A DNA stretch of 15,564 bases from the NCBI RefSeq assembly GCF_000161455.1, contig NZ_CM000745.1, forward strand, positions 185,709 to 201,272, read 5' to 3'. The translations under genes and the position numbers were made by a program. This document shows, in pieces, positions 13,885-15,564 of the stretch (positions within the stretch are counted from its first letter, which is position 1; each line of letters begins with the position of its first letter). Origin of the DNA: Bacillus pseudomycoides DSM 12442. GTDB lineage: Bacteria; Bacillota; Bacilli; Bacillales; Bacillaceae_G. Under the pieces are notes generated by a model, which saw only the letters and a list, made by a program, of their open reading frames with translations, was not told the origin of the DNA and did no database searches.

Positions 13885-15397
13885 AAGCATATTTAGGCCG
13901 ATTGGTTGGATGAATCGAACTTTTAAAAAAATAATATATAAAGTAATAAGGGGAGTACAAAAGAGTTTACGTGTACAACTGATAACTACGTTTGCTTTCT
14001 GTATTTTGTTGGGTGTAATAGGAGTGTGGACATCATCTCCGTTTTTTCAAGGAATAAATACATACTCTGTAATTGATTATTCATCTGGTATGCGAGGAAT
14101 TGATGCAACTGCTGAAAGACTTGCCGAGGTTATTACAAGAGAAGGTGCTGATGTTAACGTCCAAGAAGTTTTTGAACGTCCGGAGTATCAAGGTGAATTA
14201 AAAGTGTTAATTGTAGATGAGAATGGAAAAGTTATATATAAGACAAAAGATGCTCAGGAAGAACAAGTTAATCTTCATAGTACTATTCGTAATATAATGA
14301 GTTTCAAAATAAATCGCTCTCAATATGAATATCAAAAAAATGTAATAGATAATGAAATCGAAAGAGAGCGTAAAGAATTTACGACTTTTTATCCTTTAAC
14401 AATTCAAGAGAAAAATATGTATATGATCGCAAGCGGTATACCGGAAGGGAATATTAGAGTAGTACAGAATGATGGGCCGTTTCCATTTTTGATTGGCTTT
14501 GTTATTTTTTTATTTTCTTTCTTTTATATAACTAAAAGAAAGATGAGGCAAGTTGAGGCAATGGCGGAAGGTGTAAAAGAAATCGCAAAAGGTAACCTGC
14601 AATATAGAATTCCGCAGAAGGGGCAAGATGAATTAAGTTTGCTAGCTGTGAATATGAATCAGATGGCAAAAGAGTTATTTTCCAACATAGAAAAAGAAAG
14701 AAGAATAGAGAAGCAAAAGAATGAATTGATTACAAATGTATCTCATGACTTGCGAACGCCACTTACATCTATTATGGGTTATTTGCGTTTATTACAGGAT
14801 TCAAAATATGAAAGTAAAGAACAGCACAATGAATATGTGAGAATTGCTTTCTCGAAATCTGAGCAGTTAAAGAATTTAATAGAAGATTTATTTGAGTATA
14901 CAAAGTTAACAAATGAAAAGATGGTATTAGAAAAGCAAGAAGTGTGTATAACCGAACTTCTGGGGCAATTAATAGAAGAGCTAGTACCACAGGCTGAAGA
15001 AGAAGGACTTATACTCGTGAAGCAGTTTCCTAAAGAACGTGTGTATGCTGCGATTGATTCAGAGAAGATGGTCCGTGTATTTGAGAATCTATTAATGAAT
15101 GCTATTAAATATAGTAAAGATGATGGAGAGATTAAGGTTTCCCTTCAAAGACAACGCCGGAATATACAAATTACGGTTGCGAACCATAGTGAAGAGTTTA
15201 CAAAGGAAGAGTTAGGGAACTTGTTTGAACGCTTCTATAAGAAAGATCAATCTAGAAGTAGAGTAACGGAAGGATCGGGACTCGGATTAGCAATCGCTAA
15301 AAGTATTGTTGAATTACAAGGGGGAGAAATTCGAGCAGAATATGAGGATGGAATTATTCAGTTTATCGTTTCACTACCAATTATAGAAGAAAAGTAA
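13868..15397 (+). CDS. membrane sensor histidine kinase, partner of the preceding regulator
   Basis: A 509-aa sensor kinase with a basic cytoplasmic N-terminus (1-35, about 11 Lys/Arg), TM1 about 37-57, an extracytoplasmic sensor domain about 58-203, TM2 about 205-222 and a HAMP linker. The HisKA domain has phosphoacceptor His293 in VSHDLRTP, followed by the HATPase domain with N-box ENLLMNAIKYS (Asn407, Asn411), the FERFYK F-box and GSGLGLAIA (469-477). The sensor domain contains LKVLIVDENGKVIYKT, a PAS/PDC-like strand pair; its ligand is unknown. TTG 13868 has GGGAGTGGGA 8 nt upstream. An ATG at 13910 (residue 15) is possible but has a weaker site. Architecture is VanS/YclK-like. Confidence 0.92.
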   Translation: MRKIIKSIFRPIGWMNRTFKKIIYKVIRGVQKSLRVQLITTFAFCILLGVIGVWTSSPFFQGINTYSVIDYSSGMRGIDATAERLAEVITREGADVNVQEVFERPEYQGELKVLIVDENGKVIYKTKDAQEEQVNLHSTIRNIMSFKINRSQYEYQKNVIDNEIERERKEFTTFYPLTIQEKNMYMIASGIPEGNIRVVQNDGPFPFLIGFVIFLFSFFYITKRKMRQVEAMAEGVKEIAKGNLQYRIPQKGQDELSLLAVNMNQMAKELFSNIEKERRIEKQKNELITNVSHDLRTPLTSIMGYLRLLQDSKYESKEQHNEYVRIAFSKSEQLKNLIEDLFEYTKLTNEKMVLEKQEVCITELLGQLIEELVPQAEEEGLILVKQFPKERVYAAIDSEKMVRVFENLLMNAIKYSKDDGEIKVSLQRQRRNIQITVANHSEEFTKEELGNLFERFYKKDQSRSRVTEGSGLGLAIAKSIVELQGGEIRAEYEDGIIQFIVSLPIIEEK

Positions 15398-15420
15398 ATA
15401 AAGAGAGAGTTATGGAAGAG

Positions 15421-15462
15421 GAAGGCTTGTTTATAAGGAATAAGCCTTCTTTATATTTTTTT
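15421..15462 (+). terminator. terminator of the two-component operon
   Basis: Stem GAAGGCTT/AAGCCTTC (15421-15428 with 15442-15449), 13-nt loop that may pair further, then a T-rich tail ending in seven T. It lies 24 nt after the kinase stop. Confidence 0.85.
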
Positions 15463-15473
15463 AGAAAAACATA

Positions 15474-15502
15474 TTGACGTTTATATAAATGAAGTGTAAT
15501 AT
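15474..15502 (+). promoter_or_regulatory. strong sigma-A promoter reading out of the window
   Basis: -35 TTGACG (15474-15479), 17-bp spacer and -10 TAATAT (15497-15502). There is no ribosome site or start codon in the following 60 bases. The transcript leader contains GTCGC (15510-15514) matched by GCGAC (15535-15539). A promoter followed by a non-coding, GTCGC-type leader fits an rRNA operon P1 in the B. cereus group, but the gene itself is beyond the window. Confidence 0.6.
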
Positions 15503-15564
15503 TATATGAGTCGCCGATAGCAACAACGCAAAACGCGACAAATGAAATAAAAAAATAGTTGGCA

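Overview
This window is core chromosome of a low-GC Firmicute. Protein sequences, gene order and signals (CIRCE, purine riboswitches, A+T-rich spacers, strong GGAGG-type ribosome sites) point to the Bacillus cereus group; I cannot resolve the species. No mobile element, CRISPR array, prophage or pseudogene was seen. The genes are intact and of normal length for their families. Six of the 14 protein genes appear to start with TTG or GTG.

Layout. (1) 1-279: the end of a stable-RNA operon, with initiator tRNA-Met and tRNA-Asp followed by two intrinsic terminators. (2) 290-2975: a tightly packed plus-strand operon tsaE-tsaB-rimI-tsaD. Three members make the t6A37 tRNA modification and one is a ribosomal-protein-type N-acetyltransferase. 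(3) 2976-3255: the convergent spacer to the next gene. It holds two strong hairpins and a dense cluster of DnaA boxes, the most interesting non-coding structure here. (4) 3256-6960: an ABC-F ATPase gene (minus), divergent rex (plus; NADH/NAD+ sensing repressor), then a minus-strand pair encoding a CPBP membrane protease and a small two-helix membrane protein. (5) 6961-9403: the groES-groEL operon with a sigma-A promoter and a perfect CIRCE operator for HrcA. (6) 9485-13086: two purine genes, guaA (GMP synthetase) and a PbuG-type nucleobase permease, each behind its own guanine-type riboswitch with a transcription terminator. The permease promoter also carries a likely PurR operator. (7) 13090-15462: an OmpR-family response regulator and a membrane histidine kinase, translationally overlapping and closed by a terminator. 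(8) 15474-15564: a strong sigma-A promoter reading out of the window, plausibly for an rRNA operon.

How it fits together: the region is mostly housekeeping (tRNA modification, translation-associated ATPase, chaperonin, guanine nucleotide supply, redox sensing). guaA makes GMP and the permease imports purine bases. Both should be switched off when guanine is plentiful, through aptamers whose P1 3' strand doubles as one arm of an antiterminator. The two-component pair has no recognisable target genes nearby, so its signal is unknown.

This is mainly an ordinary, conserved region. I did not find a novel multi-gene system. The DnaA-box cluster, the layered PurR plus riboswitch control, and the uncharacterised two-component pair are the points worth following up.
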